Positions 47,896 to 59,766 of a stretch of DNA of 64,000 bases are shown here, piece by piece; positions within the stretch are counted from its first letter, which is position 1, and the number at the start of each line of letters is the position of its first letter. The DNA is from Verrucomicrobiia bacterium DG1235 (GTDB lineage: Bacteria > Verrucomicrobiota > Verrucomicrobiia > Opitutales > Opitutaceae): the NCBI GenBank assembly GCA_000155695.1, contig DS990592.1, positions 2,713,973-2,777,972 on the forward strand, in the 5' to 3' direction. A program made the position numbers and the translations under genes. Below the pieces are notes generated by a model. The model did no database searches. It had not been told where the DNA came from and saw nothing but the letters and a program-made list of their open reading frames with translations.

Positions 47896-48543
47896 TCAGA
47901 TCTGAGATTCCAAATTATCCCTAAACCAACTGCTTGCGGAGCGCTGAATCAACTTCGGCTGACAGAGCTCGATGAGAGAGCATGCATCGCAACGCCGCGT
48001 CGCGTATTCAGCTTTTGGTGTTACTTTTCCCTCCAAGCACTCCCTTACCCGAGCAGACGTATCCGCAACCAAAGCTCTCAGCTCTTCGCCAAACGCCACA
48101 TCCGTTCGTCGTCGGTTTTTCCCATAAAACAGCTGGCCATTTGGGATACCGCCCTCTCCTAGCCTAAGCATCTCCTCCAAGCAGATTGCCTGCGCGCAAA
48201 GCTGTACCTCGTCCGCACGGTGGGCTTTCGGCTTCCCACGCTTGTATTCCACCGGCACGATCGTTCCATCCGGGAAAAATTCCACCACATCGCACTGCCC
48301 GACCAGGCCAAGACTCAGAGACCGCACATGCTGCCCGCGAGCGATCCGAACTCCCTTCCGCAACTCGTCCGGCCCGTCATGGGCCCGCTCATGCATCACC
48401 TTCCCCTCGGAGGTAAAACGATTCTCCGACCAAGCTCGCTCCAGATGGATCAAGGCGCACTGCCGCGGGCAATACAGCCAGTGCTGCAACGCCGAAATAG
48501 CGACGAGGCTGTCCTCGTCGCTGCGCTCCTTGGAATCTGACAT
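47896..48543 (-). CDS. cas4: CRISPR-associated exonuclease Cas4
   Basis: 215 residues from the ATG ending at 48543; an upstream TTG is in frame but lies closer to the cas7 stop. RecB-like nuclease with one iron-sulphur Cys in 'YCPRQCALIH' near the N-terminus and a C-terminal set in 'RRCDACSLIELCQPK'. 'VPVEYKRGKPK' is the nuclease core. Cas4 trims prespacers and checks PAM orientation in I-C systems. Confidence 0.95.
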   Translation of the reverse strand: MSDSKERSDEDSLVAISALQHWLYCPRQCALIHLERAWSENRFTSEGKVMHERAHDGPDELRKGVRIARGQHVRSLSLGLVGQCDVVEFFPDGTIVPVEYKRGKPKAHRADEVQLCAQAICLEEMLRLGEGGIPNGQLFYGKNRRRTDVAFGEELRALVADTSARVRECLEGKVTPKAEYATRRCDACSLIELCQPKLIQRSASSWFRDNLESQI

Positions 48544-48558
48544 TTCAGAATCCAAATC

Positions 48559-49401
48559 TCAAATACGCTTAATCAAAGTAACGCCTTCAGGAATCGCGGC
48601 CTCATCGATGGATACCTCGTAGTCGGAGAAAGAACGCGCAACCTCGACCTCATCCTTCTTCTTAACGGAAACTAGGTCGAAGAGCTTGTGGCTGGGAGCG
48701 TTTCCAAGCTGCGAGTCGTGTTTGAACACCAGAAGACCGCGCATCGCCATACTTCCTGCAGGTCGAGCAGCGGATTGATCGAATTGGAAAGCATTTTCAA
48801 GTGCCGTGAACAGCAGCTCAAGGTCTTCATCCGAAAAGCCCGTTTGATCTGCCAGAAAAGGATTCACGAATCCGTGAGCTCGATACAAGCCATAGGGAAT
48901 TGTGAATTTGCGACCAATCGTTCTTCCTTTCTCGATATCCTTCTGGTTTGTAACCGAGGTTCGAGTAATTGCGTGTTCGCTCGTCACAATAGGGTCGATG
49001 GAACGCGCAAAAGACAACTGCGTCGCACCGCGCACCTGACCGCAGTTGATCTCGGTAGACATTACCGCGCCAAAGGCCCTAACGTCGTAAAAGTTTTCGC
49101 ACATCCAAGCCCTAGCTTTGTCGCGCTCAGCCTGTTTCGACTTCTTCGGATCTCCCAAATCGAGAGCCTTATACGCCTCTTCGTTTTGGTCGTTGAGAAC
49201 GATATTCTCGCGAAAGTAAATTCTCTGGTCCGGCCGGGTCGTTTGCACGAAATTCCTTATTTTCCGTTTCAGGCAAACATCCGTCACTAGGCCTTGCCCC
49301 GTTTCTGCATCGACTCGAGGTAGGTTGCCCGCATCCGGGTCACCGTTTGGGTTTGCGTCTTGGGCATCGAAGAGAACGACAAAATCGTATCTGTTTTTCA
49401 T
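48559..49401 (-). CDS. cas7: Type I-C Cascade backbone Cas7 (Csd2)
   Basis: 280 residues. RRM-like backbone subunit that coats the crRNA. '[20 protein letters not shown]' and '[12 protein letters not shown]' are typical; '[20 protein letters not shown]' and '[15 protein letters not shown]' belong to the I-C group. Follows cas8c by 33 bases. Confidence 0.95.
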   Translation of the reverse strand: MKNRYDFVVLFDAQDANPNGDPDAGNLPRVDAETGQGLVTDVCLKRKIRNFVQTTRPDQRIYFRENIVLNDQNEEAYKALDLGDPKKSKQAERDKARAWMCENFYDVRAFGAVMSTEINCGQVRGATQLSFARSIDPIVTSEHAITRTSVTNQKDIEKGRTIGRKFTIPYGLYRAHGFVNPFLADQTGFSDEDLELLFTALENAFQFDQSAARPAGSMAMRGLLVFKHDSQLGNAPSHKLFDLVSVKKKDEVEVARSFSDYEVSIDEAAIPEGVTLIKRI

Positions 49402-49434
49402 TATAATTATATTCTGAGGATTCGTTGTGGAGGG

Positions 49435-51240
49435 TTAAGCAGTCGCGACGGCTGAATCGGCTTCTACTTTGGAAAAGAGCGATCTTCGCTGGTGATAATA
49501 ACCGAGAATAAACAAACCTTGCTCCTCCAGGTTATGGGATTTCTTGATACCGACGCTCGGCTCTTGCGGCCATTTGACGTCGGCGATCATGCGATCAAAC
49601 TGGACTTTTCGCCCCGGGTTCAGGTGACGACGATGGTGCGTCGATAACTGCTCAATGCGCGGAAACACAGCTGCAGGGGTCGAGCAAGCGGTAGAGAAGT
49701 AGGTCTCTCGAATCGTTTTATCGAGACTGCGCCCTGTTTGTTCGCGATGGCCCTCCTCTTGGATTTTTTCGAGGATGGCGAATAGCCTGCCGAGCAGGTA
49801 GGAGGATTCCTTGTTTTCTTGATCGAGCATAATGTGGATGGATTTTTTATGATTCCTAACGAGCACGGACTTGATAGCCGCGGCCTTTATATAATTTACG
49901 GATCGTTCGATATGAACGCGACGAAGGATCGCTGTGAATAGAGATTCTGGATACGGAGTCGCCTCCAAGATAGACCGCAACATGGCACCGCCCAACAGCG
50001 GCGACGGGTCGTCGCCCTGCCGAACCGTTTCACGAAGAAACTCCCAATAAGCAGGAAAGTCCGAATCCGCCCGACGCTTTCCTACTGGACTCTCAAACTC
50101 GCGAATGATCTCCAAGTCGCGACGATGAGCTCGCAGGTTGCTCAGCAACTCAGAGAGTGATGACTGATAAAAGAAGCGCACCGACAAGCGAGCTGCATTA
50201 GGAGCGAGTCCCAACAGATAAAACCGCGTCGAATCTGGGCTAGAGTCCAATTCAAGATCCGATTCCCGCCCCTGTCGCAGCGCCTTGAGAAAAACCTCCA
50301 ACTTCTGACGCATCTGCGGATCTTGCACCTGCTCCACCGCATGCGAACCATCGCTCGCAAATTCAGCGAAAATGTCCTCAACGAGACTCTCTCGATCCGT
50401 CCAGAAAACACAGGTTGTATCCCCGATTCGCATACGATGCTTGTGCGACTTCGGTCCATTCAACATTGCGTTCAATGCTGTGCCGTAGCGAAAGGCAGCA
50501 TCTTCGCCAACTGGGCTGTTATAGCTCTGAGTTTTGCCATAAGAAGCAAAAGCTGGAGAGCCCTTATCAATTGAAACGAGGGGTCCGTCTTTCTGTTGCT
50601 TTCCTTTGGGGGGAGTAATTCCTTTGATAGTGGGATGCAAACGGGCAATTTTGGATTGCGTGCCAGTAATCAAACACTGCCCATCAGGTTGACCAGAACC
50701 ACCGTTTTCCGCATCCCACAAACTCAACAAAGCAGGATCTTCGTGAAGGTATTGCCAAGTTCCAGCCAACTGCAAAACCCCGTAGTGAGTTACGATTTCA
50801 CTGATAATCTTATTCTTTGGATCTTCAGCCATGCACGGATTCCAATCTCGAAGAAACTGACAGGCCTTTTGCAGAAACGGAGAATCTACCGATTCCAGTA
50901 TTGCGATATGCTTATCAAGAAACGCTTCCCTCCTCTCATCCGCCCAGTCTTGAGATCTCTCAGAGGGAGGGATTCCGAGTAAGTATAATGCATTGTCCCA
51001 AGTGAAGAATGGAACAGGCTTCGAACCGCTCCGCTTCCCATCACCCGGAACCTTGAAATAGGTCGGCCTTAGTTTTCCTTTCTCATCCGTTTTCCGAGCA
51101 TCCTGAATTTCGAACCTAGAGTCGGGAAACAACACGATTTTGAAGGATATCTTCTGAGGTGAGTAGCCAAACTCCGATATTTCGTAGGCCGGATCATCCG
51201 CAAGCCGACCATACAGTTCGTATAATGATTGAAGGATCAT
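49435..51240 (-). CDS. cas8c: Type I-C large subunit Cas8c (Csd1)
   Basis: 601 residues, usual for Csd1. Large Cascade subunit for PAM recognition and Cas3 recruitment; in I-C an internal start gives the Cas11 small subunit, which may also apply here. 'MILQSLYELYGRL', 'CLITGTQSKIARLHPTIKGI', 'ASYGKTQSYNSPVGEDAAFR' and 'GLFILGYYHQRR' at the C-terminus match the family. Starts 3 bases after cas5c. Confidence 0.95.
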   Translation of the reverse strand: MILQSLYELYGRLADDPAYEISEFGYSPQKISFKIVLFPDSRFEIQDARKTDEKGKLRPTYFKVPGDGKRSGSKPVPFFTWDNALYLLGIPPSERSQDWADERREAFLDKHIAILESVDSPFLQKACQFLRDWNPCMAEDPKNKIISEIVTHYGVLQLAGTWQYLHEDPALLSLWDAENGGSGQPDGQCLITGTQSKIARLHPTIKGITPPKGKQQKDGPLVSIDKGSPAFASYGKTQSYNSPVGEDAAFRYGTALNAMLNGPKSHKHRMRIGDTTCVFWTDRESLVEDIFAEFASDGSHAVEQVQDPQMRQKLEVFLKALRQGRESDLELDSSPDSTRFYLLGLAPNAARLSVRFFYQSSLSELLSNLRAHRRDLEIIREFESPVGKRRADSDFPAYWEFLRETVRQGDDPSPLLGGAMLRSILEATPYPESLFTAILRRVHIERSVNYIKAAAIKSVLVRNHKKSIHIMLDQENKESSYLLGRLFAILEKIQEEGHREQTGRSLDKTIRETYFSTACSTPAAVFPRIEQLSTHHRRHLNPGRKVQFDRMIADVKWPQEPSVGIKKSHNLEEQGLFILGYYHQRRSLFSKVEADSAVATA

Positions 51241-51243
51241 CGC

Positions 51244-54332
<3,089 letters not shown>

Positions 54333-54607
54333 TGAAGATGCGGAATCCTAACAAAGAGGGTGAGACATTTGCAGTACTAGGCTAGAGATCAAAGCAAGCG
54401 ATAGCGTGAATTACGCGTATCGTTTGAGGGCAGAAACACCTAAACCCTTCTAGCGCATGGATACAAGCATAACGTCAACATTCCTATCTGACTTCAGCTA
54501 CAGTTCGCCAAGCCCTACACCATATGCGCAGAACCCCAAAGCTGATTATTATTCTATCTGTGGAAATCCGTGTAATCTGTGGGCAAAACAACTCGTACCA
54601 TCCACAC

Positions 54608-54644
54608 AAAAAAAAAGGCCTGTAGGGAAAATTCCACTACAGGC
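54608..54644 (-). terminator. Terminator of the small lipoprotein gene
   Basis: On the minus strand GCCTGTAG and CTACAGGC form an 8-bp stem with a 12-base loop, followed by a long run of Ts. It lies 29 bases after the stop at 54673. Confidence 0.9.
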
Positions 54645-54672
54645 CCAATGGGGTATAAAAATCTAGAAAAGC

Positions 54673-54888
54673 CTACTTCTTTGGAAGCGCCTTTTCAGCT
54701 TCTTCCTTTAGCTTGGCAGCTTCTTTTTCAGCAGCTGCGGCCGCATCGGCGGCTCCATCTTCAGCCTTGGCTGCAACATCAGCCGCTGCCGCTTCCTCTT
54801 CGGTCTTCTCACTGCATCCAGAAAGAGTCAGTCCGAAAACGAGTACAAAAGTAGAGAGGAGGGAGAATAGTACTTTAGAGTTTTTCAT
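54673..54888 (-). CDS. Small Ala/Glu/Lys-rich lipoprotein
   Basis: 71 residues. Signal peptide with lipobox 'LTLSGC' (Cys25), then a charged helical stretch ('AAEKEAAKLKEEAEKALPKK'). Resembles the N-terminal region of the lipoprotein at 37685-38335 in composition. Own terminator; no assigned function. May be an abundant envelope peptide like Lpp, but that is speculation. Confidence 0.75.
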   Translation of the reverse strand: MKNSKVLFSLLSTFVLVFGLTLSGCSEKTEEEAAAADVAAKAEDGAADAAAAAEKEAAKLKEEAEKALPKK

Positions 54889-55061
54889 AAGAAAAGCTAT
54901 CTAGAGAATTCACCCCACACTAGCAAGCTCTTAAAATAGAGCAATTTTTCAAAGTCCTAAAGCGCGCCTAACCCCTCCAACACGACTCGCTCCCGAAAGA
55001 TACGTGACAAAACCTGCTCGAGCGCGCAGGGTCCTGCCTTTTGAAATCGTCTAATCTCCCT

Positions 55062-56345
55062 ATGAGCACAGAAGCCACAGATATCGCCACACTCGTTAAA
55101 AACATCGCTTTAGAAGCGCGAGCGGCCTCACTCACACTCGCCAACGTTCCTAGCGAGCAGAAAAACCGAGCCATCCTCCGACTCGCCGAACTGATCGAAG
55201 AAAACGTACCTTTCCTCCAAAGCGAAAATACCAAAGACTTGGCCGCAGGCGAGACCGCCGGCCTAACCGGCGCCATGCTCAATCGACTCCAGCTCAACGA
55301 AAAGCGCATCGCCGGCATGGTAGAAGGCGCCCGCCAAGTAGCAGCTCTGCCAGATCCAGTCGGCGAATCGCTCGACACCTACAAACACCCCCAAGACTTC
55401 ACCATCGAGAAAGTCCGCGTGCCCATCGGAGTCATCGGCATCATCTACGAGTCCCGTCCAAACGTGACCGTCGACTGCGCCATACTCTGCCTCAAAAGCG
55501 GCAACGCCAGCATCCTCCGTGGAGGCAAGGAAGCCTTTCACACCAACACCGCCCTCGCTGCCCTCGTCAGCCGAGCCCTCGAGGAAGCAGGCCTTCCCTC
55601 GAAGGCCGTGCAATTCATCCCCACCACAGACCGCGCCGCGCTGAACACGCTTCTCAAACTCAACGAGCAGATCCAGTGCATCATCCCGCGCGGCGGCGAG
55701 GGGCTCATCCGCTTCGTATCCGAGAATTCCACCATCCCCGTCATCAAGCACTACGACGGGATTTGCACCCTCTACGTCGACAAAGCTGCGGACGCCGCCA
55801 TGGCTGAAAGCATCGTAGTCAACGCCAAGACACAGTACCCCTCCGTCTGCAACGCCGCCGAAAACCTGCTCGTCCACCGAGAGGTACTGGCATTTCACCT
55901 ACCACAAATAGCCCGCGGACTCGTCGCCAAAGGCGTTACCCTAAAAGCCGACCCAGAAGCAGCCGCCACTCTCGAGGCAGCCGGCATCGACTGCGAGCCC
56001 GCTACCGAAGAAGACTGGTCGACCGAGTACCTCGACCTCACTATTTCCATCAAAGTAGTCGGCTCCAATGAGGAAGCCATGTCTTTCATAAACAAATACG
56101 GCAGCTCCCACAGTGACGCCATCATCACTGCTGATCCAGAAACAGCAGCCGAATTCCTCAACGGCGTCGACTCATCCACCGTGTACTGGAACGTTAGCAC
56201 ACGTTTCACCGATGGATTCGAGTTTGGACTTGGAGCGGAGATCGGCATATCCACAGACCGACTACACGCCCGTGGCCCAATGGGCCTACGCGAACTCTGC
56301 AGCTACAAGTACAAAGTCGTCGGCAACGGCCAAATCCGCAGCTAA
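55062..56345 (+). CDS. proA: Gamma-glutamyl phosphate reductase
   Basis: NADPH-dependent reduction of gamma-glutamyl phosphate to glutamate semialdehyde in proline synthesis. 427 residues from the ATG at 55062. 'IYESRPNVTVDCAILCLKSG', 'RGGKEAFHTN', 'IIPRGGEGLIRFV' and the catalytic Cys in 'TQYPSVCNAAENLLVHRE' are intact; the C-terminal 'GFGLGAEIGISTDRLHARGP' type block reads 'FEFGLGAEIGIST'. proB is not adjacent. Confidence 0.96.
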   Translation: MSTEATDIATLVKNIALEARAASLTLANVPSEQKNRAILRLAELIEENVPFLQSENTKDLAAGETAGLTGAMLNRLQLNEKRIAGMVEGARQVAALPDPVGESLDTYKHPQDFTIEKVRVPIGVIGIIYESRPNVTVDCAILCLKSGNASILRGGKEAFHTNTALAALVSRALEEAGLPSKAVQFIPTTDRAALNTLLKLNEQIQCIIPRGGEGLIRFVSENSTIPVIKHYDGICTLYVDKAADAAMAESIVVNAKTQYPSVCNAAENLLVHREVLAFHLPQIARGLVAKGVTLKADPEAAATLEAAGIDCEPATEEDWSTEYLDLTISIKVVGSNEEAMSFINKYGSSHSDAIITADPETAAEFLNGVDSSTVYWNVSTRFTDGFEFGLGAEIGISTDRLHARGPMGLRELCSYKYKVVGNGQIRS

Positions 56346-56391
56346 GTTTCTTCAAAAGGCGCCAGCCGCAACCCATCGCCAAGGCCGCAGC

Positions 56392-57297
56392 CTACTCGCC
56401 GGCCCCTTGCAGCTCTAGCATAGCCCTGCCAAACTGCTCGCCAAAATCGACGAAACCCGCGCTGTCATAGTGCCACTTGTCCGAGTACGCGTAGCCATCC
56501 GTCGATGTCACCAACGACGCATTCGCGTCCTCATCGCAATACGCAGCCTGCTGCTTGCGAACCACATTTCCGAACTCCCAAACCAATCCGCTCGGGTCGT
56601 TCTTGGAATCAGAGATTCGCCCAACCACCACTGGCAATTCGTCATCCCTTAAAGCCGCCCGAAAGAGCGTCATCAACTCCTGTAAATTCTCCCTGTACCG
56701 ATACGCCGGACCGATTTCATGCCCATCACTCTCACCCTGCATCCAAAGAATGCCGGCCGGAGTTAAGGTATCCGTTTCACCATCACCATCGATATCCCTC
56801 GACGCAAACGCATAGCGAATCGTCGCCAAACAATGGTCGTACTGGTTTATCCCTTCCCCATTCCCATAGTCCACAGCCCAATTTCCCCAGGGCCTACCCG
56901 CCTCAGCATCCAAGGAACTCCCGCCCTTCGCGTACTTAATCAAGGCGATCGGCGTATCCGGATTTTCACTCGTCAATACCTTCGCAAAGCCAAGCTCGGG
57001 ACCAAAACGATCCGACAAGACGTTGCTAACTCCATCCGAGCGAAACCCAGTACCATGCCCCGCAGACAACGGGGCCCAGATCCCGCGCCCATCCCTCTCG
57101 GCATCGTCGTCAGCCACGTTGCCATGGAAAATCATCACGTCTCCATCGAAGTCTGCATACTCCTCCGGAAGCTCCTCCACATAGCCATAGCCCTCCATAT
57201 TCGATTGCCCCGCAAGCAGGTAGACTCGGTACTCCTTCGCACCCAAGGCGGCTACAAACGATATAAAAATAAGCAAATACAAGGGGCATGTTTTCAT
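56392..57297 (-). CDS. SGNH-type carbohydrate esterase (sialate O-acetylesterase family)
   Basis: 301 residues from the ATG ending at 57297, with a signal peptide ('LYLLIFISFVAALGA'). 'YLLAGQSNMEGYGYVEE' is the SGNH block I with the nucleophile Ser. 'LWMQGESDGHEIG' is block III-like and 'DKWHYDSAGFVDFG' gives the catalytic Asp/His. Family members deacetylate sialic acid, xylan or other glycans; substrate unknown. Secreted or periplasmic. Follows the CHASE kinase gene by 32 bases. Confidence 0.88.
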   Translation of the reverse strand: MKTCPLYLLIFISFVAALGAKEYRVYLLAGQSNMEGYGYVEELPEEYADFDGDVMIFHGNVADDDAERDGRGIWAPLSAGHGTGFRSDGVSNVLSDRFGPELGFAKVLTSENPDTPIALIKYAKGGSSLDAEAGRPWGNWAVDYGNGEGINQYDHCLATIRYAFASRDIDGDGETDTLTPAGILWMQGESDGHEIGPAYRYRENLQELMTLFRAALRDDELPVVVGRISDSKNDPSGLVWEFGNVVRKQQAAYCDEDANASLVTSTDGYAYSDKWHYDSAGFVDFGEQFGRAMLELQGAGE

Positions 57298-57329
57298 AGC
57301 CCTCAACCTTGCTAAACCCGACGGGCAAA

Positions 57330-58979
57330 TCAATCGGGAAAAGCCTCTTTGCGAGCGCTCTTTAAATCTCCAACCGGGATTTCTACGGTAAACTCGCTTC
57401 CCTTCCCCTTTTCGCTACGCAAATGAATATAACCGCCAGCGCTCTCCACAAGGCGACTCACAATCGAAAGGCCTAGACCAGCTCCCCCAAACTCTCGCGT
57501 CGTACTATCGTCTTCCTGTACGAAATCATCAAAAACAGCCGACTGCCGATCCTTCTCAATTCCAATACCCGTATCCAAAACTTTGATTCGCAAACCCGTG
57601 CGACTTCCCGGATGCAAAACAATCGAATCAATCGTAAGCTCGACCGATCCATTCCTAGTGAACTTGACCGCATTGCTCAGCAAATTCCAAAGAACCTGTC
57701 GCAGAACGAGCGGATCCACTACAACCATCTTGCGATCCTTCGAGAGCTCACCCACCCGCAATTCAACCGAGTTCCTTTGGGCGTCTACCTTAAGGAGCTT
57801 TAAGATCGCAACGACGCACTCTTCGATATCCACCGGTTCCGGATTCAACGCAAACCTTCCACTCTCCAAACGACTCAAGTTTAGAATATCCGTCAGCAAG
57901 TCAGTCAAAGCCGACGCGGAACTAATAATCGTAGACGTCAGTTCCTTCTGCTCTTCATCCAGATCACTTCCCTCAAGCAATTGAGCTATACCGCTGATTC
58001 CATTGAGCGGTGTTCGAATCTCGTGACTCATGGTTGCGAGAAATCGAGATTTCGCCCGGCTCACGCTCGCTTCCAGTTCACGGCTTTTCAAAAGCTTCAG
58101 AACGTATCCATTAACCAATACAAGCACAAGAACGAGCAAACCACAGACAATCCAAACGACTCTTGAGATAGCCGCTGCGTTAGGAGCTACCAGTGCCCAG
58201 CCTTCTTTCGGTCGAACCCCTAATTCCCAGCTTCCCGTAAAAAGCTGCACCGGTACCTTAATACAATCACCGGAAAAAAGACCCGATTCGCCGTAAAACA
58301 GTTCGCCTTCAGCCCCCAACCCGTCCTTTCCGCGCAAGGCTATTTCGAGCGGCAAATCTTCATTAAGAAGCCCCGCATCCAATAACAGCTGACGCAAATA
58401 TATCGGAGTCGAAACGATTCCCCAAAAGCCAGTTTCCGAGAAGACTGGAAAGCGACCCACCAAAGCATACCCACCCTGAACCAGCTCGAGCGGACCCGCA
58501 ATTACCGGCTGCCCGCTTTCCTTCACTGCAAACGCTGCTTCCCGCTGACTTGGATGTGTACTATAGTCCAAATTCAACGCCGCTTCGTTTCCCTCCAATG
58601 GATAAATGAAACGTACAACCATGTCCGGAGCCGCCGCGATGTTTACCAAGCCTGGTTTCGCCTTAAACACCGCGCTGGCAAAGTGATTGAAATCCGCTGC
58701 GCTTAGATCCGGATTTGTTCCGATATAAGTAGCAAGTCCCGTAACGAGATAAAACGTAGAGAGGGTCTCAACCTCTAGCCGGTACCTGATCGCATTCGCC
58801 TCCAAGAAAACCGCATCACGCTGCGTCTGCATATGCTTGCGAAGATCCGAATCGAGCAATGACTCACGCCCCTTGATCGCTAAATAGACCAGCCCAACGC
58901 TTACAGCCGCGACCAAAGCCCACTGCAAAGCGGACCGAAGAGGCAGAGATACACGAGACCTCTGAAGATCAGAATTCAT
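57330..58979 (-). CDS. CHASE-domain sensor histidine kinase
   Basis: 549 residues from the ATG ending at 58979. A membrane helix (about 18-35) is followed by a periplasmic CHASE domain (about 65-225, including 'PVFSETGFWGIVSTPIYL'), a second helix (about 273-295) and the kinase core. HisKA acceptor His319 is in 'FLATMSHEIRTPLNGI', and the ATPase has 'NLLSNAVKF', 'DTGIGIE' and 'GGAGLGLSI'. No receiver domain and no adjacent response regulator. CHASE domains sense small ligands in the periplasm. Confidence 0.92.
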   Translation of the reverse strand: MNSDLQRSRVSLPLRSALQWALVAAVSVGLVYLAIKGRESLLDSDLRKHMQTQRDAVFLEANAIRYRLEVETLSTFYLVTGLATYIGTNPDLSAADFNHFASAVFKAKPGLVNIAAAPDMVVRFIYPLEGNEAALNLDYSTHPSQREAAFAVKESGQPVIAGPLELVQGGYALVGRFPVFSETGFWGIVSTPIYLRQLLLDAGLLNEDLPLEIALRGKDGLGAEGELFYGESGLFSGDCIKVPVQLFTGSWELGVRPKEGWALVAPNAAAISRVVWIVCGLLVLVLVLVNGYVLKLLKSRELEASVSRAKSRFLATMSHEIRTPLNGISGIAQLLEGSDLDEEQKELTSTIISSASALTDLLTDILNLSRLESGRFALNPEPVDIEECVVAILKLLKVDAQRNSVELRVGELSKDRKMVVVDPLVLRQVLWNLLSNAVKFTRNGSVELTIDSIVLHPGSRTGLRIKVLDTGIGIEKDRQSAVFDDFVQEDDSTTREFGGAGLGLSIVSRLVESAGGYIHLRSEKGKGSEFTVEIPVGDLKSARKEAFPD

Positions 58980-59090
58980 AGAAGGCAAAAGTTCGTACGA
59001 GCGCTAAAAACAAACAAATTCATAAGGCAAGAACACAGGAAAAGCAACTCCTACACCTCACACAAATCCGTATCTGGTTTTCAATTACAA

Positions 59091-59127
59091 AAAAGGCCGC
59101 GAACCCTTTCAGAAGGAAACGCGACCT
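59091..59127 (-). terminator. Terminator of efp
   Basis: On the minus strand GGTCGCG and CGCGGCC form a 7-bp stem with one wobble and a long loop, followed by six Ts. It lies 23 bases after the efp stop. Confidence 0.75.
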
Positions 59128-59149
59128 CGAAAAACCTGGCAACCAGAGC

Positions 59150-59710
59150 TTACGCTCGGCCTTGGTAGCTCTTGTCTTCGGGGCGTATCTTGATGATCTC
59201 GCCCTGCTTGATGAAGATGGGAGTCTTCACCTCGATACCGGTTTCAAGAACAACCGTCTTCTGCACGTTGCCCGACGTGTCTCCGCGGACCGCTTCAGGA
59301 GCCTCTGTTACCTTCATCTCGACCGAGGAAGGAAGTTCGATGCCAAGCGGATTTCCGTCCACGTAAAACACCTGGTACAGCTTGCCCTCTATCAGAAAAT
59401 CCTTCGCGTCGCCTACCACGTCAGCCTGGATTTCGAGCGTCTCGTATGTCTCCAAGTCCATGAACGCGTACACTCCCTGGTTCTCGTACGAATACTCGAG
59501 CTCCTTGATCTCCTTGTGCAAAACCTCGTACGAGTCGCCCACATTCGTGCGGTTGTGGATCGTCTTGCCGGTGATCAGATTCTTGAGCTGCATCTGGCAA
59601 AGCGCAGACATGTTGGGCGGAGCGACGATCTTACACTCGATTACCAAGCATGGCTGCTTCTCGTATTCGATGACGTTGCCGCGGGAGATTTTGTTAACCT
59701 TGGTAGCCAT
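59150..59710 (-). CDS. efp: Elongation factor P without the modifiable lysine
   Basis: EF-P relieves ribosome stalling at polyproline. 186 residues with the three-domain layout; the C-terminal part includes 'AVRGDTSGNVQKTVVLETG' and 'VKTPIFIKQGEIIKIRPEDK'. In the tip loop of domain I, E. coli has Lys34 in 'KPGKG'. The aligned loop here reads 'APPNMSALCQMQL', so Asn33 (or Met34) stands where lysine or arginine is normally modified by EpmAB, YmfI or EarP routes. No modification gene is adjacent. Single cistron with its own terminator. Confidence 0.93.
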   Translation of the reverse strand: MATKVNKISRGNVIEYEKQPCLVIECKIVAPPNMSALCQMQLKNLITGKTIHNRTNVGDSYEVLHKEIKELEYSYENQGVYAFMDLETYETLEIQADVVGDAKDFLIEGKLYQVFYVDGNPLGIELPSSVEMKVTEAPEAVRGDTSGNVQKTVVLETGIEVKTPIFIKQGEIIKIRPEDKSYQGRA

Positions 59711-59766
59711 AAGAGAAAAAACGAGTACCCATCGCCGCCCTTTTGTCCACCCAAAGATTCAACTCC

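Noticed and set aside
54457-54666. 69-codon plus-strand frame between cas3 and the small lipoprotein
   Set aside because: It runs through the minus-strand terminator and has no family or ribosome-binding site.
59150-59710. The idea that this EF-P is the YeiP paralogue
   Set aside because: Without an alignment I cannot place it in that subgroup; general EF-P features fit equally well, so it is kept as efp.
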